Assembly (NCBI RefSeq): GCF_040436345.1
Contig: NC_133223.1
Span: 6,051,847 to 6,115,846 of the forward strand
Direction: 5' to 3'
Source of the DNA: Pagrus major
Taxonomy: Eukaryota; Chordata; Actinopteri; Spariformes; Sparidae
DNA length: 64,000 nucleotides
In this document: piece by piece, positions 1-12,117 of the stretch
How positions within the stretch are numbered: position 1 is the first letter of the stretch
Layout of the letters: each line of letters opens with the position of its first letter
Program-made: the position numbers and the translations under genes
The notes under the pieces: generated by a model
What the model saw: the letters and a program-made list of their open reading frames with translations, nothing else
Told to the model about the DNA's origin: nothing
Database searches by the model: none

Positions 1-358
1 ATTTGTGGTGGCTGTGTCTCAGGCTCGTGCCATTCGATCTCATATTGCAGCTGTCACTATTCAATGTTCGGTGAAAGTAACTGCTAAGAAATCTGAGTTG
101 AAAGCAGCCGGGACACTTGGTGTTGTTATTGTCGTGTTTCTTTTATGCCTCTGCCCATATTTTTGTGTCACACTAACAGGACAGGACACCTTGCTCGATG
201 CTTCATCAGCTGCCTTTGTAATATGTCTGTTCTATTTTAACTCCTGTTTAAATCCTCTGATCTACACCTTTTTCTATCCATGGTTTAGAAAATCTGTTAG
301 ACTCATTGTTACACTTCAAATACTGAAGCCTGACTCCTGTAAAATCAGTATACTGTAA
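1..358 (+). CDS. Trace amine-associated receptor, 3' part (cut by window edge)
   Basis: This is the C-terminal third of an olfactory class A GPCR of the TAAR family. These receptors sit in the membrane of olfactory sensory neurons, detect amines and signal through Gs/Golf. The frame is open from base 2 and starts at the cytoplasmic end of TM5 (FVVAVSQARAIRSH). It continues through ICL3, TM6 (FLLCLCPYFCV) and TM7 (NSCLNPLIYTFFYPWF) to a short tail ending in SIL and a stop at 356-358. The NSxxNPxxYxxxYxWF block is the TAAR fingerprint. Position 6.48, normally Trp in TAARs, is Leu. Residues 3.32 and 5.42 lie outside the window, so ligand type cannot be judged. It points toward the next TAAR (21731-22793), so the two are convergent. 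The tail closely resembles those of the other three genes here, which suggests tandem duplication. Confidence 0.95.
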   Translation, partial: FVVAVSQARAIRSHIAAVTIQCSVKVTAKKSELKAAGTLGVVIVVFLLCLCPYFCVTLTGQDTLLDASSAAFVICLFYFNSCLNPLIYTFFYPWFRKSVRLIVTLQILKPDSCKISIL

Positions 359-3004
359 AGAGACACTGAGAAGTGACTGAAGGAATAACATGTTTTTGAA
401 TATTTTAATGTTGAGTCAACAATTTAAAGAACCTAAAAGTCAGACCAGGTTAGTACTTTACAGATTTACAGATAAGTTGATGTCATAACCTGTAAGGTGA
501 CAGCATATGTTCACAGTCCCACCAATCTCTGTAGAGTCTTGTAGTGATTTTTGTAACCCGTAAGGACTGAATTAATTTCTAGCTGATGAAAAGTATCAAT
601 ACCTCTCACACAGTATCTGTTCAGTAAATATAAGGCTAAAGTTAGCAGTTAGTTAGCTTTTTGCCTTAAAAACACAAAGCAATGTGTGGATTCTACTATG
701 GATTCTTTCAACCAGTATACTGCTGAGATATTCAGTGGATTAAGTAAATTACACCTTTGTACTAAACAGAACATAATTTCCTCACTTTAAGTCAGTGAAA
801 ATGAAATATGTAGGAATAGTGATTATGTGATCTACATTACCGTTGCTGCCAACGGTTCCATGCGGCAGCTGTCTTTCATGTATTGGCTCTGGTCCTCCCT
901 CTTTTAGAGTTTCTCCGACGGCCCCGTCTAAGGAGGTTGATAAGCTGAAAAGTGAAACATCTTTTAATTTGTGTTATTAGAACTAAAGTTCAGGAGCAAG
1001 ACCATGGCACTTTCCCTCACTAACGAAGCAACTGGGCCCTCGCTAATTCAATCACCTGTGTCTCATTAAGGAATCTGGCCAGGGGCAAAGCAACATGCCT
1101 CGCTAGCGCCCCCAAAAGTGCAGCCCCCACATTAAGTTTCACCTAGATATATGAAATTTAGTACACATGTGTATCGTACCTAGATATACAAAATAGAAGA
1201 AAACCCCTAAGATGTTAACGATGCTCTAACTTTTTCTACGTGCAGGCACAGGATTATTATCTATCGCCACAAAAAAGGGAGTTGTTGTACCTCCTCGGTT
1301 TGATAAAAGTGACAAAGTGAAGACATATAAATGGCAATATTAAGTTATAGTCCCAGCACCACCTGGGATTTGCCACAGGAAATGACACTTTCAATACTGT
1401 ACTCCTCCTAGCTGGTTGGCCAGATCCACATACTGCTCGTATATGTTGAAAACTGTGAGTTTTCATTAGACAATGTTGCCATTGCAACACATTATTTGCC
1501 ATGAAATATGAAATTGCTGTAACTTGAGTGTAATTGGTCCAATCTTCCCCTAATTTGACGTGATTGATAAGAGTCCCAGCCCTAAGACATCTACATGCCT
1601 GAGGAGTTAAAGTCATTGCACCACTTAATGGCAATAGGAAGTAAGTCTTTTGTGACATTTTCAAGGTGCGGTCTACCCTTGATATACTTGAACCTAACAT
1701 GTCATTAGCCACATAGTGGATGCAGGACCTGACATTTAGCCACTGCATGCTGTGCACAAGACAAATGAAAATTCTGATCTGCGTCGATTGAAAGGTGTCT
1801 GGCAATTACTGTAGGCCAGGATGGGCACACGCCCAGATGGGTGTTTGCTGTTAATTAACATTAATACAAAAGCCTTATCAGATTAATTTAGGTTAGATCA
1901 AAGAAACCATGCATGGAACTTTAGATAGCAAATATGTTACTTTTCTGTTATATTTTTATTCTCTACATGTTTTATGATACCACCAGTAATTTTTTCTTTC
2001 TTTCTTTCTTTTTCCTTTAAAAACGGCATGACAGTTACAAGCAGGCAATATGAGAGATTAAATAATGTGCACCCCGGCCTTTTTTCCCCCCACCGCGATG
2101 ACATTTAGGCCATTTGTGAATTAACCTCAATTATATCTAATACATTTAAGTACTAAGGTTACCAAAGGTTATCTGTTCTCTGATGTTGGTGGTAAATGTG
2201 AAGGCTCAGTTAACCATGCAGTTCAGGAGCAAAGGGTTCACACCTCTCTGCTCTTTTTGTTTCCTGTTAGTGCACTTAAATATTTACCCTTCATGGCCAT
2301 TAACCCTGTGGGTTTTTCACCCTTGCCTTATACGTACAGATATGGTCTTCACATCAAGGGAGTAAAAATAAATACATTTACTACAACAGGCTACTTGTGA
2401 GAATAATTTGACAGAACCTGTCAATACAATTTTGGATGGACTCTGCCTTCATAGGATAGACAATTTTTAAAAGTGTTTTATTTTTCAGTAACAGAATGAG
2501 ATACTACATTTAATGTTCGTACATCAAGTTTCGATAACATATTTGCCTCATAAAAATGAACAAGTGGTGGCAGAGCCAAATGGGCGGCACTTGACCTGGT
2601 TCAGCTCCGCCTCTCGGGTCAAGTTCCACCTTCTTCTTCTTCTTCTGATAATGACAAGTGGTGCTAGCTGCAGAGCAAAATGGGCGGAGCCATGAAGTAG
2701 CAACGCTGGGGAGTCAAATTGGCAGGGAAATCTGTTGAGAGCATCTGATTTGTTTAATTAAAGTATATCTATCTATATCTATCTATATTAAGATATTTGG
2801 AGCCAGCATATTGCTACTTGTATCGCATAAGGAAGGACGATAATATATTGACGTATCAATATTTTGTCCCACCCCTAGTGTCAAGTCATAAACGCAGGAA
2901 CCTACCAGAACCTCTAAAATTCATATAACATATGAACATTTTCTGATTAGACATGATGTTTCTTTAGACTTTTACAGCATGTTGTACATGTTTCTGTCAC
3001 TCAG
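359..3004. other. Intergenic, no gene seen
   Basis: No supported gene. There is a TTTC run near 1991-2015, a TTC run near 2635-2650 and a TATC run near 2760-2785. The stretch 980-1830 has the look of old dispersed fish repeat. The 182-codon minus-strand frame at 1257-1805 inside it has no recognisable domain and is probably chance. Confidence 0.5.
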
Positions 3005-3123
3005 GCTCAGGGAAAACGAACAGCGGGCTTCAGTCCTGCAGCAGGAGAGGGAGTACTACTTGTCTGCAGCAGTCGCTCGCTCAGCTCACTGCAGACAAAC
3101 ATCAGGCCAAGGCCGAGCTCAAG
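3005..3123 (+). pseudogene. Isolated coiled-coil exon relic
   Basis: A lone exon-like segment bounded by a good acceptor (pyrimidine tract, then tcactcag) and a good donor (CTCAAG|gtaaca). Inside, two frames read as Glu/Gln/Leu-rich coiled coil: LRENEQRASVLQQEREYY, then after a frame change QQSLAQLTADKHQAKAELK. The change falls near base 3065, so an indel has broken one ancestral coiled-coil exon. I do not recognise the parent gene. No neighbouring exon of the same type was seen within several kb, so it is either a transposed fragment or the remnant of a lost gene. Codon-level sense in both halves makes pure chance unlikely, but this is a judgement by eye. Confidence 0.4.
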
Positions 3124-5365
3124 GTAACACAGCATGACTTAGCTGCTCTCAGCCTACAGTTTACACACACAGCAACAACACACAACTCAAAATCAGTTTA
3201 GAGGTCACTTAATTAATCAACTGCTGAGTTTATGTTTTCAAATATAGTTTCAGAAGATAAAAGAGTGAAAAGAGTTAAAACTGGCCTTATTCAGAACAAG
3301 TCCAACCTGTAATTGCATTTTAAACCGTCCATAATGAATCCATCAACAACTGCTTTTCAAGACCTGTCGCCTACATTACCCACAAAGCAATTCTGCCACT
3401 GAGTGACGTCATTGGAGACAATTTATCAGATTACGTGCAGCTTCCTTTGGAGCCACAAAAAGCTTTATTCTACTTTTTTTCACAAATGGAGTAGTATTTG
3501 ACCTGTAAACACACTTTAATGTGTAAAATTGGTGGAGTTACCCATTAACTGTCTCTAAAACCTATATTTATTAAATTATACAACAAACAGGCTCTTCTGA
3601 GGAGGGAAACTGGATGAAGGTTTATTTTTCTTCATTAGACTGCAACTATTTTCTACTCTCAAACAGATTAACACAGATTTCGTTCAACAGACTCACGTCA
3701 TAAAAACTATTTCCTTGCACAGACTTAGAAATCAGGACTTTTACATGCTACTTTTACTTTTAAAAGATCTGACTACTACTTCTCTTCCACCTCTGTCACA
3801 TATTTATTTTTATACAAACAATTAAAAAACAAAAAAAAAACTAAACCATCATTAATAAATCATTAAACCCAATCCTGTGGGGGTTCCTCACCGTGGGGGA
3901 GCAGTGGAGTGGTGTCCACCTTTGAAGAGTAAAAAAACAAATGGTGATAAACTGGTTGGAAAAAAGGTAATCTAGTTAGCTTGTGACCAGACGAAAAGAC
4001 ACACACACAAAGACATAGCATATTTTCCAACATTTTGACTATATTCAACTGTTATCTTTTCCTTCATTCTGCTTTTGTTCCTGCTTGACTAGTGAGTAAT
4101 TTTAATTTTAAATTTACTGCGCAGTTTAGACATCGACTTAGATACGTTTAACTTCAAAACCTATTATTTACAAGCTTATTGTGTAAATTTATACTTACTG
4201 TTCTACTGCTCCTCCTCTTCCTCCTACCCTGCTCCTCTTCCTCTTCTTCCTCCTCGTCCTCTTCCTCATCTTTCCAACGGCAACTCTGGCATAAAGAACT
4301 GATATCAGATTACACTGACTACAGAAATAGGCTTTGTGGACATGATGTGAGTTCAGGTGAAAATACAAGTGCCAAAACACCAAACTTTACCTTCTAAAGT
4401 GCGGTAGGCCTATTTATAAAGGTCTGTGGTGAACACAGTTCCACTACGGACATTTTTTAAACAGGCCTACTGCACCCTACCATTGCTGTCTCCACCCATG
4501 AAGAATAGAAAAACACATTTGTACAGGGCACTGAATGCTGATAAACTGGTTGTAAAAATGTTTTTGATGAACTTATCCTTTAAGGTACTTTACAAAGAAC
4601 ATGTGCCTCCTCCTGCTGTGGGCCTGGTATTCCTGGGTGTCCCACTGAGCCTGCAGATACCTGCTGGCCGTGGGACGCAGTGGGACAAATGGCACTTCTC
4701 TGTCAAGACAAAACATTGGACAGAATTTGCAAAACTACAAGGTTCATTCACAATTTCAGACATATTTAACGTTTTCCGGCCATGTTTCACAATGTGCTCA
4801 GTAGACTCTCATCATTACTAACATAGCATCATTTAAAACACAGACATATACATATATATATGTATATATATAGTAAGCCAAAATAAACTAAAGTAACACA
4901 CATTTGACCAAGGCGCAGGGTGAGTTTCAAATAGCTATATTCCCGTAAGAAAAGGAACTGGCACTGGACGGAGAGGTGAAGCGTATGTAACCAAGGTTAA
5001 AAGTCTCTATTAAAAAAACAGTAAAATGCATGTTAAAACCCAAGACATCTGTAGTAAAAAGAGATAAATTCATATTAAAAAATCAATTCATGAAATACGA
5101 TATTAATGTTAAAAAAAATAGATACTTGTCTAAAAAGTAATTGAACAGTGATAAAATAAATAAATAAGAAGTTTATTTTGTAAGAGGTGGGTGGGAGACA
5201 AGCTGTTAGCCAATCAGGAAGAAGCTGGTTTGCTGACCTGCTCGGGGGAGAGGTCACTTCCTCTTGACCTGCTGGGAGGAGAAAAAGAGCAACCCCAGCG
5301 TCGAGCACGATAGCCTACCTACCTCGTCAAGAAAATACAACAAAAGTTGATAAAGCTGATTAGGA
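3124..5365. other. Intergenic with microsatellites
   Basis: No supported gene. A CTC/TTC-rich tract at about 4203-4270 creates serine-rich and arginine-rich frames on both strands that are artefacts. An AT-rich TATA microsatellite lies near 4845-4872. The sequence ends at the 8-bp target duplication of the large transposon. Confidence 0.5.
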
Positions 5366-5373
5366 GATATTTT

Positions 5374-6982
5374 GGTAACACTTTCTATGAGGCCCCTCCT
5401 TATAATGCATTATGATGCGATCATAATGCGGTTATAATGATTTATAATCACTGTTATAATGACTTATACATGTTCATGATGTGTTATAATAACAATTATA
5501 AGCAGATTATAATGCTTTCTTATAATGTTTTATAAGGGTTCAAGCATCATAATGTATCATAAAGTATTATAACTAATCTCTCATGAACGCATTATAATCA
5601 CAGTTATAAAACATCATAACATGATTATAATTTATTATAAGTGTTATGTCTGTATGAGATGGTATAATGCTTAAACAGTGATTATAAACCATTATAAGTT
5701 GTCACTAGATGCTTTAAGTAAAGTGAGGACACTGATGATACATTATAAGTTGTTTATAAGCAGTCATTGGATGCTCTAAGTAAAGTGAGGACACTCTGGT
5801 GGGTTATAGAATGTCATGATACATTATAAGTTGTTTATAAGCAGTCATTGGATGCTCTAAGTAAAGTGAGGACACTGGTGTGTTATAGAAAGTCATGATA
5901 CATTATAAGTTGTTTATAAGCAGTCATTGGATGCTCTAAGTAAAGTGAGGACACTGGTGTGTTATAGAAAGTCATGATACATTATTAGCTAGTTAAAAAA
6001 AATCAATACAAGTGAAGTGGTCATACTTTGTCTATGGTCCATGTCCCTCTGGCATGCTCTAGAGGGCACTTCTATAGCCACTGTGCAGAAAAACAGACAA
6101 CCCATTGTTTAAAATGAAATATTTTTATTTTTCACAACTTGGTCAAAAATAGACTAAATTGTCAGGCATATGTTAAAGTGGTGAGATGTTCAAAGAAAAC
6201 CATAGACCCTGCCCTGCCCTTAAACCAGAGCTCTTCAAGATTCATAAAGGGTCAACAAGTAAACAGAACTATCAAGTGCCTGGTCAGCAGAAAGTGGGAA
6301 TATAACATCTGTTGAATTTAAAAAGAATAGTTCACCCCAGAATGATATTTCACTCATCATCTACTTACCCTCATGTCGACTAAGGGCTGGGAGGAGTTTC
6401 AGAGTCCTCTGTGGCTTCTCTGAGTTACAGGGAGTCTTGGCGTAGCAGTGCATGTCTATATAATAATAATAAACACACCAGAAAACATCTAAATACCTCC
6501 ATGCTGCTTGTATGTAATGTCTGTCTTGTATTGAAGCCCTGAAATGCGAAGTTGTCCCGAAAATAATTAAATGAATCCATATTTCAAGCTTCTTTGCAGC
6601 GGAAGCTCCTCTTTCTGGTCTGCCTAAGGCTCGCGAGATTTGGACGATCAGGAAGATGATCTTCTGCTGCAAACAAGCTTGAAATATAGACTTATTTAAT
6701 TTTTTTTGGGGCTTCAATACAAGAGGGATATTATAGACAAGCAACCATTATATGGACATGCACTGCTACCCCGAGACCCCCTGTAACTCAGAGAAGCCAC
6801 GGAGGACTCTGAAACTTCTTCCTGTCCTTAGTTGACATGAGGGTGGGTAAATAATGAGTGAAATATCATTCTGGGGTGAACTATTCCTTTAACTACAGAT
6901 GACTTTTAATCTTAAAAAAAAAAAAGAAAACCATAGCCTCCACCACCAACACGCTCTTAAAACAGAGAGCTTCAAGATTCAG
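5374..6982 (+). repeat. Left terminal inverted repeat of the Merlin-type element
   Basis: The outer 350 bp is packed with TTATAA/CATTATAA motifs. It is followed by about four tandem copies of a roughly 80-bp unit containing AGTAAAGTGAGGACACT (near 5717, 5779, 5860 and 5939), then a unique part. The arm matches the reverse complement of 15819-18675 apart from the LINE inserted there. A 127-codon frame at 6361-6744 recurs in the other arm simply because the DNA is repeated; no domain is visible in it. Confidence 0.9.
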
Positions 6983-7619
6983 AAATGACACTCATACTTG
7001 TTGTACTTCCTGATGTCATGGATCAAGCGGCCAAGAATTCCATGTCGATGTTTTCTCCCCAACCAATACTCCCACTCAATGACCCTAAGATGTTCTTTTA
7101 AAAGCTTGGTTGTCCGGTTGCCCCTGTGACGCCAGATGTCAACCTTGAAGGTCTGCCATGCCCTCTCAAGGTTCTGGGTATGTGCCCCAGTGGCAGGATC
7201 AACAAAATGCCTTCTGTGACAAACCGAGTGGTGAACATAACCAGCCTCTGTCAGAGCCCCCCGATATGCTCGCCATTCATCCGATATGATGTTTGTACGC
7301 CTTCGTACATGGCGCTGTATGATTGGCAAAAGGACATCCCTTGAACGGTTCCTGACGATCTTGAGCACTGGTCTTCTGGTCGTTCCTCCAAGTTCCAACA
7401 TCCCCAGCACCCACTTTTTGTTTCGCCGCCAGGCTGGCCCAACTCTCCCACGGTTGTACTGCAATAAAAATAAAAAAACAATTCAATACTAGGATTTTTT
7501 ATAGACCTTAGGAAACAAATGAATTTACTTTTTGTTTTGGATTTTCTAATGCCTTCTCTACTTTTACAGTTTCTACTTTCTCTTTTAACAGTATCCAAAG
7601 GGCTTTAAGATTCTCTCAT

Positions 7620-7870
7620 TCACTCAGAGAAGCTGGTAACAGTCAGTGCCAGCATCCTGTCTGCTATCATACACCCGGCTGGTGGACAGCACATTACTGA
7701 TGGGTTACAGCTACCATGCAGAGGTTTGTAAAGTCAGTCACTCACTGCTACCAGTTATAGCTACCATGCACCATTGAAAGCAATTCGGGGTTCAGTATCT
7801 TGCCCAAGGACACTTTGACAAGTCAACAGGAAGAGCCATGATTCTAACTGCTAACCCTTTGATCATTGGA
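7620..7870. repeat. SINE-like dispersed repeat in transposase intron 4
   Basis: Contains GGTTCAGTATCTTGCCCAAG followed by GACACTT, a phrase that recurs in many teleost short repeats. It lies between transposase exons 4 and 5 and does not disturb coding. The borders are approximate. Confidence 0.35.
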
Positions 7871-9465
7871 CAATTTGATCCACCTCCTTAGAGACAGCTG
7901 CCCCTCTGTATCAATATCATTTATCATCATTCATCATATAGATAGGACTTACTTTTCTTTTGTGTGAGAACTTGCTCTCATCAAGCATTACAAAGTGATG
8001 GCGTCCACCAACTTTCATGTTACCCTGATGCCTCACTTTGTGGATAGCATGGATGCAGACCTTTGAGAGGAAAGGAAAACATATGTAAATGGGTATGAGG
8101 CTATTAAAATATAACATGTACACATTTTTTTATAGAGCAACATTAGACTACAGTACATTGGGATTAACATTAAAATAGTCATTTGAAAGACACTTTTATC
8201 CAAAGCGACTTTAAAAAGAATTCAATTAGATAGTCATGTTTAGACTCACAGAAAGAGATAGCCTACATTATATTGAATGATGTTGCTTTCCACTATTCTA
8301 CATTGTAACTTTAAATTTACACAAACAGTTCATACTTTTCTCATGGATGAGGCCATTTTTGTCAGAGTCCTGCTACTTCCTGCAACTCCATCATCCATCA
8401 GGTCCAGTTGCCTCAACCGCAGGCCCTGGGAAAATCTAAAAAGAAAGAACATACCCAAAAGGAAATACAATTGGTGAGTAATATCAGGCCAGGTGGCCCA
8501 TAGACCAGAGGCCTGAAGGATGCTCAACATGGCCAGGCTTTGTGTTCATCTTCCAGCTCAACAAAACCTCAAGTCCCGGCCAGGGTTAACACGGTACTAC
8601 GAAGCTGGTTATCAACTTAGTTTGTTAAGTTAGTCTGTGTGTGTTCACATCAAAGGGGGCGTTTGGCGTTAAATGATTCTACTTCTGCACGAAATTGATC
8701 CACAACGGGCTGATTTCAGCCAAGAGTGCAACTGTTTTATTGGAGAGAGTATGAGCAATATAAAAAGGCACAATCGCAGCCTGAAGCAACGTCTTGCTGA
8801 CGAGACCGGAGGCTGCTTTTAATTTATAACAGCTCTTGAGCTACTCTTAAATACGAAGCTTTATCCATTTGACCTAAATTAACTAGAGCAACATCAAATG
8901 TCATTTTAAATTGTGTTTTATATTGTTATAATATCACTGATCGCAATTATAACGCGAGTGTATGTTTTATTGGAAGCAAGGCTTGTGTGCGTATGGAAAT
9001 AGGTTACAGTGAGTTTTTTTTAGGTGCCGTGGCTGCAAGCAAATCTCATTGTCTCTGTATAAAGACAACAAAGACCTTTTAAATGTCAAAACAGCGGAAA
9101 CTTATTCAAGATTTGTATTTTGGCAACACTGAAATATAACAAGAATTAAATTTATTCATGGCCACATTAAGTGAAATTATTAACTTTACTGATTATCCAT
9201 CTGATTGTCTGTCCTGCTGCGAGCACACTACTTCTTTCAGTGGTGACTAACTGTATATAAAATAAAGTTTAGGCTACAGCAGGGATCCCCAATAGGCGGC
9301 CCGCGGGCCACATCCGGCACGCGACGATTATGCCATTCTCAACGTTTATTTTCATGTTTTACTTTTCATGTTTCCCTTAATTATTTTTGAAAAACGGACG
9401 TCGTTCCGAACCTGAAAAACCGAAAAGTTGGTTAAATTTGCTGTTGTAACGGCCGTAGGTCGTTT

Positions 9466-9535
9466 GCTGCGGTAGTACAGTGGATAAAGCAGATGACTCC
9501 CTCGCAGTTGACCGTGGATCGAATCCCGAAGCATT
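9466..9535 (+). repeat. tRNA-derived SINE head
   Basis: An A-box-like TAGTACAGTGGATAAAG and, about 30 bp on, a B-box-like GGATCGAATCC are spaced as in a Pol III promoter. It does not fold as a convincing cloverleaf, so a tRNA-derived SINE head is more likely than a tRNA gene. A GC-rich start reading CAGGGATCCCCAATAGG at 9284 looks like the end of another old short element. Confidence 0.4.
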
Positions 9536-10794
9536 GGTACTTCTGTGATTTTGTCTTGTATATTAGCTCACTGCTACTTCGAACCATGTTGTGTCATTCT
9601 CACACACACCGGTCACGCCACCGGCTCGCGCCCTGCAACGAACGTTTCAGCTGGTCTGTTTTCAGGGAGCAACCATGTCAAGCCGGGCAGGAAGCCACGC
9701 CGTCGTTTTTTTTTTTTTTTCCCCATCGCGCCGTACGTCTACAGACGCCACTCAGAGGACCAGCGGTGGATCATCCACTGGACTTTCAAAGTAAAGGTGA
9801 GCTGCGCTTTTATAGCTGGTTTTATGATTAAACTTTGAACATAACCTGGTCGGGACTAGAGCTAAGCATAAGTTACCACGGTGATCTAGCCGGGTTAAAA
9901 GAGACCCACTTTTGTAGTACAGGAGAGCCTGGCTTTAGACTCAACATACCTCACTAACCCACTAAAATGGCTTCGCAGTACGGGCCTCATGCGCCTATCC
10001 ATTTTCATTAGCGTGCAGCGACTTGGTGTAAACCTTGGTGTATGGAAGGAAATCCACCCACCTGTGGATCCCTAACATGGCAGATGTAGCACTACATTTG
10101 AAACTCACGGATAAAACAAACAAACCTGTACATGAACTCAAGATGGTTCTGCAGACTTCTGCGTGACTTGTAAAACATAGACCCAGCGCCGCCCCTCCCT
10201 ACACGCAGAACACGCGCTGTGCGTAGGGCCCCACGATCCATGGGGGGCCCCATTTTGCGCAAGGGGACACATTCTCTGCAAATGCGCAAAGGATGCGCAT
10301 CGCTGCCGTGAGGCGCGCGTAGAGCACCAAGTCAGCCCGAGGCAGGAGAGAAAAAAAAAAAAAGAGTAATCTGACACCGCACACGTTGGCGCAATGATGA
10401 CAGCACGCAGCATCTGACCAATCAGCGGTCAGATGCGCCGACAGGCAGTTGGATGCAGGTGGAGAGATGGCCTCCAAACGGCAATATGAATCGGGAGAAA
10501 GCAAAAGAAAGACAAAGTCAAAACAAGAGGAGGAACACCCCAGCTGCTAGCCTGCTAATCATGAGACAGAAGAGAGGATAATTCTGGACTGGAGATTAAA
10601 TTTTCCAGCAGCCCTGATTATCATTTATTGAATGTCTTGTTAACTGCATATACATTCACCTCTGTTGAAAAAGGAGTGGTTAATTGACCAGTTGGTGGTC
10701 GTATGTTGGCTCAGGTTTATAGCCTATCAATCTATGCTATCAATAGAAGTTTTGGGCTATTTTTATGGAGGTAAAATGTCGCCATCTCTTGGTG

Positions 10795-10935
10795 AATTTA
10801 AGATAATCCTTTATTTGACCCACAATGGAGAAATTTAAAGCGTTGCAGCAGCAAACAGCAGTATAGGAATATAGAACCTAAGTACAAAATGTAAAAATAA
10901 GTATATAAAAATATTTAAATATAGAGGTATCAAAT
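10795..10935 (-). repeat. LINE 3' tail fragment nested in the hAT
   Basis: In reverse it reads CTCCATTGTGGGTCAAATAA then AGGATTATCTT. This resembles the 3' end of a common fish LINE (usually CCCCATTGTGGGACTAATAA). No coding part is attached. The assignment is by resemblance only. Confidence 0.4.
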
Positions 10936-10936
10936 A

Positions 10937-11140
10937 GCGGCAATAGCTCAGTCCGTAGGGACTTGGCTTGGGGGCTCAGATGTGGCCGGTTCAAGTCCCG
11001 CTCGGACAAAAAAAAAAAAAAAAAGTATGATGTGAACTAGTAATGGAGAATACTAGTTCACATCCTGGGCATTGCCGAGGTACCCTTGAGCAAGGCACCG
11101 ACCCCTAACAATGCTCATTGGGCGCCGCCTTGTGGGATTA
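10937..11140 (+). repeat. tRNA-derived SINE nested in the hAT
   Basis: The head has A box TAGCTCAGTCCGTAGGGA and B box GGTTCAAGTCCC, then an A-run at 11008-11023. It is followed by the teleost-type tail GTACCCTTGAGCAAGGCACC. The family was not named from sequence alone. Confidence 0.65.
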
Positions 11141-11949
11141 AAATAGTATAATAAAATCAAATCATAATGAATATAATTATTATTTGCATTAATTTTAATC
11201 TTTGTGAGGCTAGTGTTTACATTAATTTCATTGTGTAATTTACCATTAAGACCAAAACAAATCTTAATAATCTGCTTGTATGATGGATTTCTTGTCATAA
11301 CAGGGTCAATGCTTAAGTTTGTTACTAAGGGTGACACGGAGCCAGCGCCCAGTACGTCACAAGGGCCATCAAGCACCATGTCTACTGAAGCAGCCTGCAT
11401 CTGTAAAAGGCTTGTTCCATTGTTGAAAGAGGCTGTTCATTTGATTTGTTCCTACTAATAAAGGTTGTAAACCTAAATGGCCTTTCATGATAGTCATTTT
11501 GTAATGGGGGGGGGGGCTCAAAATAAAATTCTGCTTAGGGCCCCAATTTGGCCAGGGGCGGCCCTGCATAGACCCTTTGCGCACTGTGAGTGTGGGATTG
11601 GATCGGTGCTTTCTGCATATCCTGCAAAGGAAACAGTCAAATTAATCTTAAATCTGTCTATGATAAATTGCCTACCTACAGTACTACAAAGGGGGAGATA
11701 ATGTATTCATGTTCAAAAATAAATACACACTAAGCTAGACCACAGGGCACATGCACAACTTGTAAGTAGGTCAACAAAACTAAGCCTCTGTGGTCTAGCT
11801 TTTATTTCAGAATGATAGCTACGTAAGGTAACGCCGCAGCAATTTTCTCAATGGTTTTTGTACATACATATAGAGGGATTATTAGCCTACGTCACTGACG
11901 TTCTACTGCGCATGTCGCCTGCAGAAAGAGAGCAGCAAGAGCCGTGATC

Positions 11950-12117
11950 ATGTCTTTTTGTGCTGGAAGTTGCACTAATTGTTTTGATAAAAATAACAAA
12001 ACGTGCAAATTTAACAGAATACCGTCAACTCGCACCCCTTTCAAGGCAAACGAGAGAGAAAATAGTACATTGGCGATTAATTTCGAGCAATATAACGTGT
12101 TAGATACGTTGGTTTGA
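11950..12117 (+). CDS. Short THAP-like reading frame (possible first exon)
   Basis: Fifty-five codons beginning MSFCAGSCTNCF. Closely spaced Cys residues are followed by CKFNRIPSTRTPFK, which recalls the first half of a THAP zinc-finger domain (C-x2-4-C, then a FHRIP-like motif). The second C-x2-H pair is not visible, so the rest would have to come from a further exon that I could not place. A CRE-like cluster (TACGTCACTGACGT) lies about 60 bp upstream. It sits in intron 1 of the Merlin-type transposase on the opposite strand. THAP domains bind DNA and occur in transposases. The match is weak and chance is possible. Confidence 0.25.
   Translation: MSFCAGSCTNCFDKNNKTCKFNRIPSTRTPFKANERENSTLAINFEQYNVLDTLV

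Larger units (their letters stand above)
10184..11566 (+). mobile_element. Non-autonomous hAT element inside transposase exon 2
   Basis: The ends are CAGCGCCGCCCCT and AGGGGCGGCCCTG, an imperfect inverted repeat, flanked by the exact 8-bp duplication CATAGACC (10176-10183 and 11567-11574). An 8-bp duplication and a CAG-type terminus fit hAT. It keeps pieces of a hAT N-terminal region: a Met at 10467 followed by ASKRQYESGESKRK, and near 11310 LKFVTKGDTEPAPSTSQG. The DDE/dimerisation region is missing, so it is a deletion derivative. Removing it and one duplication copy restores the reading frame of the host exon. Confidence 0.85.

Noticed and set aside
1257..1805. 182-codon minus-strand frame
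   Set aside because: No recognisable domain, no splice support, and it lies in repeat-like DNA; most likely chance.
4179..4397. Serine-rich and arginine-rich frames on both strands
   Set aside because: Produced by the CTC/TTC microsatellite.
5717..5990. Regularly spaced repeats that could suggest a CRISPR array
   Set aside because: The roughly 80-bp units are near-identical throughout, with no unique spacers, and sit in a transposon arm of an animal genome.
6361..6744. 127-codon frame repeated at 17292-17675
   Set aside because: Repeated because it lies in the inverted arms; it contains the arm's own palindromes and no domain.
7126..7598. Several overlapping frames around the transposase last exon
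   Set aside because: Shadows of the real exon, which has splice sites, the DDE motifs and family resemblance.
9466..9535. A functional tRNA gene
   Set aside because: A and B boxes are present but no clean cloverleaf or acceptor stem; better as a SINE head.
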